Origin: FEN-299 sp963727765
GTDB lineage: Bacteria > Acidobacteriota > Vicinamibacteria > Vicinamibacterales > Fen-181
Length of the DNA stretch: 64,000 nt
Direction: 5' to 3'
Assembly (NCBI GenBank): GCA_963727765.1
Contig: CAVSGZ010000007.1
Span: forward strand, 372,001 to 436,000
This document shows positions 1 to 8,257 of the stretch, in pieces. Position numbers and translations under genes: made by a program. The notes below the pieces were generated by a model. The model saw nothing but the letters and a program-made list of their open reading frames with translations. It was not told the DNA's origin and did no database searches. How positions within the stretch are numbered: position 1 is the first letter of the stretch; every line of letters starts with the position of its first letter.

Positions 1-2260
1 ATCGCCAAGCGCCTGGAGCTGTGGCGGCTGCGGAATTTCTACGTGGACCGGCTGCCGTCGGTCGAGGACGTCTACCTGTTCCACGGCGTGGCCCGCGAGA
101 ACCCGAAGGACGAGCGGTTGTTCGTGCTGGCGGAGGTCCGTGATGTCACGGCCATACGCGACGGCGACGGCCGGCTGGTGGAGTTGCCGCACCTCAGGCG
201 GATGCTCATGGAGTCGCTCACGGCCATCAGGCGGGAGCAGATGAGGCGCAGCCCTGGCGAGCGGTTGCAGTGGAACCGCGTGGCGCTCTACGTCCGGCCG
301 CCGCTGATGTTGTCGCCCGAGGAGTTGGAGGTCGTCGCGAGAGGGATGGGCGCCGAGGCGGAAGGGCTCGGCCTTCAGAAGGTGGTCGTGCGCGCGAACA
401 TGCCGGACGAGACGGGCCGCCTGCGTGACACCGTGCTGCGCGTGGCCGTCGGCGGCGTCCAGGCGATGGCGCTGCAGTTCAGGTCGGCGTCGGCTGAACC
501 GATTCGGCCGCTGACCGACTACGCCCAGAAGGTCGTGCGGATGCGCCAGCGGGGGCTCACGTACCCCTACGAGCTGATCCGCATGCTGACGCCTCCGACG
601 GAGGCGGCACAGGGGGACCTGCCGCCGGGGACCTTCGTCGAGCACGACCTCGGCCCGGATGGCCAGCTCGTGCCGGTCGACCGGCCCTACGGCCAGAACA
701 CCGCGAACGTCGTCGTCGGTCTCATCAGGAACGTGACCGAGAAGTACCCGGAGGGAATGACCCGCGTCATCGTCCTGGGCGATCCGAGCAAGGAAGTGGG
801 CTCACTGGCCGAGCCCGAATGCGCGAGGATCCTCGCGGCGCTCGATCTGGCCGAGCGGATGAAGGTGCCGCTCGAGTGGTTCGCACTGTCGGCCGGGGCG
901 AAGATCTCGATGGAGAGCGGCACCGAGAACATGGACTGGATCGCCAAGGTGCTGCGCCGCCTGATCGAGTTCACCCAGGCGGGCTGCGAGGTGAACGTCA
1001 TCGTCATCGGCATCAACGTCGGCGGCCAGCCGTACTGGAATGCCGAGGCGACGATGCTGATGCACACGCGGGGGATCCTGATCATGACGCCGGAAGGCGC
1101 GATGGTGCTGACGGGGAAGACCGCGCTCGACTATTCGGGGTCCGTGTCGGCGGAGGACAACCAGGGGATCGGCGGCTACGAGCACATCATGGGGCCGAAC
1201 GGCCAGGCGCAGTACCTGGGCCCGCGATCTCGCGGAGGCGTGCCAGGTGCTGCTTCGGCACTACGACCACACCTACGTGTTGCCCGGGGAACGATTCCCG
1301 CGCCGGGCGATCACCCACGACCCGATCGCGCGCGACGTGTGCGCGTTCCCTCACGGCGACATGCAGGGGGCGGCGTTCGAGGTCGTCGGCGACGTGTTCT
1401 CGGACGAGCGGAACCCGGGCCGGAAGAAACCGTTCGACATCCGGAAGGTGATGCGCGCGGTCAGCGACCAGGACCATGAGCCGCTCGAGCGCTGGCCCCA
1501 CATGCGCGACGCCGAGAACGCCGTGACCTGGGACGCGCACGTCGGCGGCTACCCCGTGGCGCTGCTCGGGTTCGAGTCGCGCGCGGTGCCGCGTGTCGGC
1601 ATCGTGCCGCCGGACGGGCCGGACCAGTTCACCTCCGGGACGCTGTTTCCCCTGGCGTCGAAGAAGGTGGCGCGCTTTATCAATGCCGCCAGCGGCGTCC
1701 GGCCGCTTGTCATCCTGGCCAACCTCTCGGGCTTCGACGGGTCGCCCGAGTCGATGCGCCGACGCCAGCTCGAGTGGGGCGCGGAGATCGGACGGGCGGT
1801 CGTCAACTTCGAGGGGCCGGTCGTTTTCGTAGTGATCTCGAGGTATCACGGCGGCGCGTTCGTCGTCTTCTCGAAGGCGCTCAACGAGAACATGGAGGTC
1901 GTGGCGCTCGAGGGCACTTACGCGTCCGTAATCGGCGGCGCGCCCGCCGCGGCCGTCGTGTTCGCGAGGGAAGTGGATACGCGGACGCGGAAGGACCCGC
2001 GCGTGCAGGCCCTGCAGAAGGAACTCGACCAGGCTACCGATGCCTCGCGCGCGGCGATTCGGGCGCGGCTCGCCGACCTGGTACGCAGTGTCCGGTCCGA
2101 GAAACTGGGCCAAGTGGCCGACGAGTTCGACCGGATCCACAGCGTCCAGCGCGCGCTGCAGGTGGGCTCGCTCGACCGGATCATCCGCGCCAGCGACCTG
2201 CGTCCCTACGTCGTCGATGCGCTCGAGCGGCTCACGAGGCGCTACCTGCAGCGCGGCTAG
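1..2260 (+). CDS. Multidomain acyl-CoA carboxylase, central region plus carboxyltransferase (5' partial, frameshifted)
   Basis: Frame 1 is open from the first base, so the N-terminal part (expected biotin carboxylase and biotin carrier) lies outside the window. The visible start (LWRLRNFYVDRLPSVEDVYL) resembles the central region of eukaryote-type acetyl-CoA carboxylase. It is followed by a carboxyltransferase domain with a beta half (NTANVVVGLIRNVTEKYPEG) and an alpha half ending near 2260. The enzyme moves a carboxyl group from carboxybiotin to an acyl-CoA in the cytosol. An extra C at about 1216 shifts the frame. Removing it gives a continuous QYWARDLAEACQVLLRHYDH. The meaB gene, which serves methylmalonyl-CoA mutase, is convergent next door, so propionyl-CoA is a possible substrate. 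That is inference, and acetyl-CoA is equally possible from sequence alone. The broken frame is probably an assembly error. Confidence 0.82.
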
Positions 2261-3327
2261 CGTCTCCCGGCTGTCGCTTCGAGCAGCCGGCTCGCCGCCT
2301 GTTCGACCGAGAGGGCGCCACCAAGCACCCCCGTCGCGCTTCCTTCGGAGGAGCCGAGTTCGCGCTGCGTGTCGCGCAGACGCCGCGTGGCTTCTTCGAG
2401 CACCGCCTCGCGGACCTGGTCTTCGATCGCCTGCTGGCGGTGCTGCTGCCACACATCGCCGTGCGTGTCGCCCAGCGTGAGAAGCCGCTCCGCCAGTTCC
2501 GCGACCCCCTGTCCGCGCTCGGCACTGACGAGGAAGGTCTCCGGTTCGAGAAGCGAGCCGGGCCGGCGCGACAGCCACGGCGCCAAATCCTCGCCGACCT
2601 CTTCGTCGGGGACATATCCGTGGTGGCCTGTCGGGTCCTCCTGCGTCGCGTGGAGCATCGCGAGCAGATCGCCGTGAAGCCGCTCGGCGCCTGGTCTGTC
2701 GGCCTTGTTGACCACGAACAGGTCGCCGATCTCCATCAGGCCGGCTTTCAGAAGCTGGACAGAATCGCCGAGGCCGGGCGCCAGGACGATCATCACGAGG
2801 TCGGCGACGCCGGCCACCTCAACCTCGCTCTGGCCGACGCCCACCGTCTCGATGATCACGCGCTCGCAGCCGAGCAGCCCCATCACGTGAACGATTCCCT
2901 TGACACCGAGCGCGAGGCCGCCGAGGTGGCCGCGGGAGGCCAGGGACCGCACGAAGACCATGGGGTCGGTGGCGTGGCGCATCATCCGCACCCGGTCGCC
3001 GAGCACCGCGCCCCCTGTGAACGGCGAGGAGGGATCGACGGCGACGACGCCCACGCGGCGGTCGGGACGCCGGCGCCGGAATTCACGGACGATGGCGTCG
3101 GTGAGCGTGCTCTTGCCGGAGCCTGGGGCCCCGGTGATTCCAACGAGCATCCGGGGCAGCGTGAGTCGCTCGGCCTCGATCTCGTCCAGGCCGGCAGCTG
3201 CCTGGAACAGTTCTGGCAGCCGCGACGGGTCGTCGGCGAGCAGCGTCATGAGACGTGCCGCGGCGCGCACGGCGCCGGGCGCATCGTCGGCGACGACGCC
3301 GGCCAGGTCGGAGATCGAAGTGGGCAT
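2257..3327 (-). CDS. meaB: Methylmalonyl-CoA mutase-associated GTPase MeaB
   Basis: This is a G3E-family P-loop GTPase of 356 aa, the usual MeaB/ArgK length. It protects methylmalonyl-CoA mutase and gates its adenosylcobalamin loading. Visible motifs are the Walker A GAPGSGKST (about residues 67-75), the switch-like VDPSSPFTGGAVLGDR, the Walker B-like VIIETVGVGQSE and the guanine-specificity motif VNKAD. No mutase gene lies in the window. The gene converges on the acyl-CoA carboxylase and the two stop codons share one CTAG at 2257-2260. The pairing suggests a propionyl-CoA to succinyl-CoA route, although the genes are not co-transcribed. The start MPTSISDLAG is the first in-frame ATG and fits the family. 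Confidence 0.93.
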   Translation of the reverse strand: MPTSISDLAGVVADDAPGAVRAAARLMTLLADDPSRLPELFQAAAGLDEIEAERLTLPRMLVGITGAPGSGKSTLTDAIVREFRRRRPDRRVGVVAVDPSSPFTGGAVLGDRVRMMRHATDPMVFVRSLASRGHLGGLALGVKGIVHVMGLLGCERVIIETVGVGQSEVEVAGVADLVMIVLAPGLGDSVQLLKAGLMEIGDLFVVNKADRPGAERLHGDLLAMLHATQEDPTGHHGYVPDEEVGEDLAPWLSRRPGSLLEPETFLVSAERGQGVAELAERLLTLGDTHGDVWQQHRQQAIEDQVREAVLEEATRRLRDTQRELGSSEGSATGVLGGALSVEQAASRLLEATAGRR

Positions 3328-3416
3328 GGGCCAGGCAGCAGTCTACAGGATCCACCCGGCTGCGGCGAGAGCCGACAGCTGGAGCCGACAGATGGAGAGG
3401 CAGCAAGGGAACGAGG

Positions 3417-3438
3417 GGGCGGCCCGACCGGGCCGCCC
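3417..3438. terminator. GC-rich hairpin downstream of the histone-like gene
   Basis: A perfect 10-bp inverted repeat (GGGCGGCCCG / CGGGCCGCCC) with a 2-base loop lies between the start of meaB and the 3' end of the lysine-rich gene. On the plus strand it is followed by only TTTC, and on the minus strand by a T-poor tract. It probably ends transcription of the minus-strand histone-like gene but is not a canonical terminator. Confidence 0.5.
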
Positions 3439-3483
3439 TTTCGGTGTCCGACAGGTGTCGGGCCGACGACTGAAACAGAAGTG

Positions 3484-3852
3484 CTACAGCGTGACGATCG
3501 GCGCGACGGGAACCGGCGCCACGACTGGCGCGGGGGCCGCCGGGACGACCGGGGCCGGAGCGACAACGGGGGCCGGCGCGGGCGGCGCCACCTTCTTGAC
3601 GATCTTCTTCTTCGGGGCCGCTTTCTTGACGACCTTCTTGACCGGCTTCGCAACCTTCTTGACGGCCTTCTTGGCCGCGGCGCGCTTGGGTGCCGGCTTC
3701 TTCACGGCTTTCTTGGCCGCCTTCAGGGCCTTCTTGGCCTTCTTCAAGGCCTTCTTGGCCTTCTTCAGAACCGTCTTCTTCTTCATCGGGACCGCCTTCT
3801 TCTTGGGGACCGCTTTCTTGACGGCCTTCTTCACGGTGCGCTTCTTCGCCAT
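3484..3852 (-). CDS. Histone H1-like lysine/alanine-rich DNA-binding protein
   Basis: This protein of about 122 aa is almost entirely Lys, Ala, Val and Pro. The N-terminal two thirds are AKKA/VKKA-type repeats, and the C-terminal tail of about 35 aa is a Pro/Ala/Val segment (PAPVVAPAPV). Composition and repeat type match bacterial histone H1-like proteins, which bind and compact DNA without a folded core. The start MAKKRTVKK at 3852 is preferred over an ATG five codons upstream because AAGGAGG lies 5 bases before it. It is monocistronic, followed by a GC hairpin near 3417-3438. The acidic-free, low-complexity sequence prevents a finer assignment, and a role beyond nucleoid binding cannot be read from it. 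Confidence 0.75.
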   Translation of the reverse strand: MAKKRTVKKAVKKAVPKKKAVPMKKKTVLKKAKKALKKAKKALKAAKKAVKKPAPKRAAAKKAVKKVAKPVKKVVKKAAPKKKIVKKVAPPAPAPVVAPAPVVPAAPAPVVAPVPVAPIVTL

Positions 3853-3986
3853 CTGTTCCTCCTTCAACGACGGTACGACATGAGGTCGCGTGGCCGGGCG
3901 CGATTATAGCGCAACTCGCGCGGCGCAAGTGGTGATTCGGTGGGTCGCGAATTCCCTATGTTATGCTCCGGTGGGGACGACGCGGA

Positions 3987-4799
3987 ATGCCATTGACCAA
4001 GGCCGTGATTCTCGCCAGGGGACTCGGGACGCGCATGCGGCGCGCGGAGGCTGGGGCCCGTCTGGACGATGCCCAGTCCCGGGCGGCCGATTCTGGCGTC
4101 AAGGGGATGATCCCAGTCGGAAGGCCCTTTCTCGACTATGCGATCAGCGCCCTGGCCGACGCGGGATACCGGGAGGTGTGCCTGGTGGTCGCCCCGGGGA
4201 GCGGGGCCATTCGAGACCACTACGAGGGGGCGGCGAGCCCGACCAGGGTCCGGCTGGCGTTCGCCGTGCAGCAGGACCCCCTGGGAACCGCAAATGCCGT
4301 GGCCGCGGCGGAGGGGTTCGCCGCGGGTGGTGAGTTCCTGGTCGTCAACTCCGACAATTACTACCCGGTCTCTGTCCTGCAGGCCGTCGCCGTTCTTCCG
4401 GGCCCCGGGCTGCCCGGTTTCAACCGGGCCTCTCTCGTCTCCCTCGGCAACATCGACGACGACCGGATCAGCCGCTACGCGGTGCTGGAGGTGGGTCCCG
4501 ACGGGCGGCTGTCCGACATCGTCGAGAAGCCTGACGCGGAGCGCTGGTCGCGCACCCCGGCCGATGCGCTCATCAGCATGAACTGCTGGCGCTTCGGGCC
4601 GTCGATATTCGAGGCCATCGGCCGCATCGGGCCGTCGCCGCGCGGCGAGTTCGAGCTGGCAGACGCGGTGAGGGACGCCATCAGGCGCGGCGAGCGGTTC
4701 CACGTGGTGCCGGTGCGTGCCGGGGTCCTCGACCTCTCGCACCGCGCCGACATCCCGGCCGTTGCCGGCCGGCTGGCCGGCGTGCAGGTCCGCCTGTGA
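3987..4799 (+). CDS. Sugar-1-phosphate nucleotidyltransferase family protein
   Basis: This is an NTP_transferase-fold enzyme (about 270 aa) that would join a sugar-1-phosphate to an NTP and release pyrophosphate. The N-terminal KAVILARGLGTRMRR is the nucleotide-binding loop, with AR replacing the usual AG. KGMIPVGRPFLDY is the second signature (usually KPM/KAL..V), and VNSDNYY holds the metal-binding Asp. Start MPLTKAVIL at 3987 is chosen because the signature begins there, and the upstream ATG at 3963 adds only eight unlikely residues. The stop overlaps the next gene's GTG start (GTGA), so the pair is translationally coupled. With the GHMP kinase downstream this forms a kinase plus nucleotidyltransferase sugar-salvage module. 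The sugar and the nucleotide are unknown. Confidence 0.8.
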   Translation: MPLTKAVILARGLGTRMRRAEAGARLDDAQSRAADSGVKGMIPVGRPFLDYAISALADAGYREVCLVVAPGSGAIRDHYEGAASPTRVRLAFAVQQDPLGTANAVAAAEGFAAGGEFLVVNSDNYYPVSVLQAVAVLPGPGLPGFNRASLVSLGNIDDDRISRYAVLEVGPDGRLSDIVEKPDAERWSRTPADALISMNCWRFGPSIFEAIGRIGPSPRGEFELADAVRDAIRRGERFHVVPVRAGVLDLSHRADIPAVAGRLAGVQVRL

Positions 4800-6064
4800 A
4801 GGCAGCGCTGCTGCCGGCTGTCCGCTCGGCCCTGGCCGCCGCTGGCGCGCGCGAGGAGTGCTGTGCTTGGTTCGTTCCCGGCCGGATCGAGGTGCTGGGA
4901 AAGCACACCGACTATGCGGGCGGCCGCAGCCTGGTTTGCGCCGTCGAGCAGGGCTTCGTCGTGGCAGCCTCCCCGCGAAGCGACGATGTGGTGCGGGTGA
5001 TCGATGTGGCGGGCGGCGGGCAGATCGACCTGCCGCTTGCCGCCGGGTCCGGGCTCCTCCCGGGCGGGTGGATGCGATACGCGGCGACCGTCGTCCGCCG
5101 CGTGTCCCGGAACTTTCCGTCGGCCACGCGCGGGGCCGACGTCGCGTTCCTCAGCGACCTTCCGCTCGCTTCCGGCATGAGCAGTTCGAGCGCGCTCATG
5201 GTGTCGATCTTCTTCGCGGTGGCCGGCGTCAATCGCCTGGAAGAGGACGAGGCCTACCGGCGCGAGATGTCGTCGGCGGAGGACCTGGCGGCCTACCTGG
5301 CGACGATCGAGAACGGCCACAGTTTCGGAGCCCTCACCGGGGACGGCGGCGTGGGGACGTTCGGCGGGAGCGAGGACCACACGGCCATGCTCTGCTGCCG
5401 GCCTGGGCTGCTGAGCCAGTATTCGTTCTGCCCGGTGCGACACGAGCGGGACGTGCCCTGTCCGCCGGGCCGGAGATTCGTCGTCGCGGTGAGCGGCATC
5501 AGGGCCGAGAAGACCGGCGCGGCGAAGGACGCCTACAACCGCGCGTCGCTCGCCGTGCGCGCCATTGTCGATCTGTGGCGCGCGGCGTCCGGGCGCGACG
5601 ACCGGTCGCTGGCCGAGGCGGTCGAGCGGGTCGGTGCGGCGGAAGTGCGCGCCACCATCGAGCGCACCCCGGCCGACGGGTTCACGACCCCGGTGCTGCT
5701 CGATCGCTTCGATCAGTTCGTCGCCGAGAGCGCCGTGATCATTCCGGCGGCGTCCGACGCGCTCTCAAGGGGCGATGTCGGGGCGTTCGGCCGCCTCGTG
5801 GACAGGTCGCAGGCACTCGCCGAACGGTGCCTCGGCAACCAGGTGGCTGAGACGATCGCGCTCGCGAGGCTGGCTCGGGAACTGGGCGCCGAGGCCGCCT
5901 CCGCCTTTGGCGCGGGATTCGGAGGCAGCGTGTGGGCGCTCGTGGCCGACGACGAGGCCGACGCCTTCGCGCGGAACTGGGCCAGGGCGTACCGCACCGC
6001 GTTTCCGCGGGTCGAGCCCGCGTTTCTCGTCACCCGCGCGGGTGCTGCGGCCGCGAGGATCTGA
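4796..6064 (+). CDS. Galactokinase-like GHMP sugar kinase
   Basis: This 422-aa GHMP-superfamily kinase is expected to phosphorylate the anomeric position of a sugar. It carries GRIEVLGKHTDYAGG (the galactokinase signature normally reads GEHTDY), LASGMSSSSALM (the GHMP phosphate-binding loop), GGSEDHTAML with the putative catalytic Asp, and a C-terminal GAGFGGSVWAL motif. Glu is replaced by Lys in the HTD signature, a region that contacts the sugar in galactokinases, so galactose should not be assumed. The GTG start overlaps the stop of the upstream nucleotidyltransferase, indicating coupled expression. The kinase product would be the natural substrate of that partner. The sugar substrate is an open question. 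Confidence 0.82.
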   Translation: MKAALLPAVRSALAAAGAREECCAWFVPGRIEVLGKHTDYAGGRSLVCAVEQGFVVAASPRSDDVVRVIDVAGGGQIDLPLAAGSGLLPGGWMRYAATVVRRVSRNFPSATRGADVAFLSDLPLASGMSSSSALMVSIFFAVAGVNRLEEDEAYRREMSSAEDLAAYLATIENGHSFGALTGDGGVGTFGGSEDHTAMLCCRPGLLSQYSFCPVRHERDVPCPPGRRFVVAVSGIRAEKTGAAKDAYNRASLAVRAIVDLWRAASGRDDRSLAEAVERVGAAEVRATIERTPADGFTTPVLLDRFDQFVAESAVIIPAASDALSRGDVGAFGRLVDRSQALAERCLGNQVAETIALARLARELGAEAASAFGAGFGGSVWALVADDEADAFARNWARAYRTAFPRVEPAFLVTRAGAAAARI

Positions 6065-6151
6065 CATCGCGGCTGCCGATCTCGTGGGGTGCGCGGAACG
6101 CGCGAGCATCGCGCGGCGGAATGATGCACAATCGACTGTGGAGGTGTTCGC

Positions 6152-6838
6152 ATGTGGTTGAGAGTTGGCATGGCCGCCGTTGCGCTCTCGCTGGTGACGG
6201 CGATTCCGGCGCGAGCGCAAGAGCGCGATCTGTCGCGCGTCAGTGACGCGGCCACCGTGCTCACCGAGATCATGGACGCCCGCGACGGCGGCGTTCCCCG
6301 CTCCGTGCTCGACAAGGCAGAGGGGATCGCGATCTTCCCGGGCGTCTTCCGCGCCGGTTTCGTCATCGGCGGGCAGTTCGGGCACGGGATCATCTGCGTG
6401 CGCAATCCGGACACCGGCGTCTGGTCGGCGCCGGCCTTCCTGAAGATCGCCGGAGGCAGTTTCGGCTTGCAGATCGGCGGACAGTCGACCGACCTGATCC
6501 TGGTCATTCAGAGCCGCCTCGGCGTGCAGCGCCTGCTGAGCGATCAATTCAAGATCGGCGGCGAAGCCTCGGTGGCCGCCGGGCCCGTGGGCCGCGCCGC
6601 CGAAGCCTCGACCGATATCCAGCTCCGGGCGGAGATCCTCAGCTACTCGAGAAGCCGCGGCCTCTTCGCTGGTGTGGCGCTCAACGGTTCCACGCTGGCC
6701 CAGGACAGGGACGCCAATCGCCGCGTCTACGGCAAGGACCTCGGCAGCAAGGACGTGCTCGGCGCCCCGTCGGCGCGGACCGACCTGCCGGAGCAGATTG
6801 TCAAGCTGAGGCAGGTCCTGACGCATTACGCCCGCTGA
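6152..6838 (+). CDS. SYLF-domain lipid-binding protein (YSC84-like)
   Basis: This is an exported protein of 228 aa. The N-terminal signal peptide (MWLRVGMAAVALSLVTAIPARA) is followed by a SYLF/YSC84 domain with the typical blocks VLDKAEGIAIFPGV, AGFVIGG, WSAPAFLKIAGGSFGLQIGGQ, DLILVI and YSRSRGLFAGVALNGS. SYLF domains bind phosphoinositides in eukaryotes. The bacterial role is not established, though membrane or lipid association in the periplasm is likely. A GGAGG Shine-Dalgarno precedes the ATG by about 7 bases. It lies between the sugar kinase and two phosphomutases on the same strand with gaps over 50 bases, so an operon is possible but not certain. Confidence 0.88.
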   Translation: MWLRVGMAAVALSLVTAIPARAQERDLSRVSDAATVLTEIMDARDGGVPRSVLDKAEGIAIFPGVFRAGFVIGGQFGHGIICVRNPDTGVWSAPAFLKIAGGSFGLQIGGQSTDLILVIQSRLGVQRLLSDQFKIGGEASVAAGPVGRAAEASTDIQLRAEILSYSRSRGLFAGVALNGSTLAQDRDANRRVYGKDLGSKDVLGAPSARTDLPEQIVKLRQVLTHYAR

Positions 6839-6890
6839 CGGTAGTGAAGGAGACGCATGCCGCGCAGGCGTGCGCCAGGACACCCGCACG

Positions 6891-8241
6891 ATGAGGCCAC
6901 TGAAGATCGGTATCGGCGGCGTGCGCGGCGTGGTCGGCGAGACGTTCACCCCCGAGCTCATCGTCGGTTTCGCGCAGGCGTTCGGCACGTACCTGGGGCC
7001 GGGCCGCGTCCTCGTGTGCCGCGACACCAGGCCATCGGGGCCGATGGTTCTGCCGGCAGTGGTGGCAGGCCTGCTGGCCACCGGCTGCGACGTCGTGGAC
7101 CTGGGCATCTGCCCGACGCCCAGCCTGCAGCTGGCCACGAAGTGGCTCGGCGCCGACGGGGGGATTCTCGATCACCGCCGGCCACAATCCCTCCCAGTGG
7201 AACGCGCTCAAGTTCGTGCGGCGGGACGGGCTCTATCTCACGCCGGACCAGGCCGAGGAACTGCTCGACATCTACCACCAGGGGCGGTTCGAGAAGGCGA
7301 GATGGGACCGGATCCCAACGCGCGTCGAACCAGGCGAGGCCATCTCCCACCATCTCGACGCGCTTTCGGCCGCCTTCGACGTCGACGCCGCCAGGTCGCG
7401 TCGGCTGAGAGTCGCCGTGGACTGCTGCAACGGATCCTGCTCGCTCCTGGCGCCCAGGTGGCTGGAGATGCTCGGGTGCGAAGTGCTCGCCATCAACGAC
7501 AACCCGGATGGGCCCTTCCCGCACACGCCAGAGCCGCGCCCCGAGACGGCCGTGCAGGTGCGCGCCGTCGTCAAGGCCGGGAAGGCCGACCTCGGCGTGG
7601 TGCACGACGCCGACGGCGAGCGGCTGTCGCTCGTGGACGAGACAGGCCGCGCCCTCTCGGAAGAGGCGACGCTGGCGCTGTGCACCGACATCGCGCTCAG
7701 CGCGCGCGTCGGGCCGGTCGTGACCAACGTCTCCACGACGATGGCCATCAACAAGATCGCGTCGCGTTACCAGGCGCCGGTCGTGCGTACGCCGGTCGGG
7801 CAGACCTACATCTCCGAGGCCATTCTCGAGCACGGGGCGGTGATTGGCGGGGAAGGGAACGGCTCTGTCGCCGTGCCGCGCGTCCAGGCGACCCACGACA
7901 GCGCGGCCGCGACCGGCCTGATCATCTCCCGCATGGCAGCCACAGGACTCCCGCTGTCGGCGATGGTGAACGCGCTGCCGCAGACGGCGATGCTGAAGGA
8001 GCGCCTCGCCATCGAACCGAGCGTGATCTTCTCGGCGCTCCAGGAATTTCGCGACGCGGTCCAGGACGAGCCTGGCACGACGGTGGATCTCTCAGACGGC
8101 GTGAAGGTCTTCTTTGCCGACGGATGGGTGCACGTCAGGGTGTCGAACACCGAATCGATGATCCGTCTGATCGCCGAGGCCGACACGGTGGGGCGCGCGG
8201 CGGACCTGATGGACTGGGGAAAGGACCGGCTCCGGCGGTAG
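6891..8241 (+). CDS. Phosphoglucomutase/phosphomannomutase family protein, copy 1 (frameshifted)
   Basis: This is an alpha-D-phosphohexomutase of about 450 aa with MRPLKIGIGGVRGVVGETFTP at the N-terminus, the metal-binding loop VVHDADGERLSL, the sugar loop GGEGNGSV and the phosphate loop VRVSNTESMIR. One extra C near 7167 breaks the frame, and removing it restores GGISITAGHNPSQWNALKF. The phosphoserine of the usual TASHNP loop is Gly here (about residue 97). The enzyme may therefore be inactive as a classical mutase, or it may belong to a subfamily with a changed loop. The next gene is a paralogue with an intact loop. Start 6891 matches the N-terminus of that paralogue. A GTG at 6870 is possible, and an ATG at 6857 with a better Shine-Dalgarno is out of frame. 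Confidence 0.8.
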
Positions 8242-8257
8242 CGCCGGCCGGCGTGCT

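Noticed and set aside
3484..3852. The repetitive lysine-rich gene as a possible CRISPR array or tandem repeat
   Set aside because: Units are irregular, and there is a good start, Shine-Dalgarno and reading frame. It is a coding repeat.
1774..3909. A 711-codon plus-strand frame over meaB and the histone-like gene
   Set aside because: Its C-terminal Leu/Asp/Arg repeats are the mirror of the AKK repeats on the other strand. The meaB motifs are decisive.
6857..7408. ATG at 6857 with a good Shine-Dalgarno as the start of another gene
   Set aside because: The frame runs against the phosphomutase, has no homology, and the mutase motifs begin at 6891.
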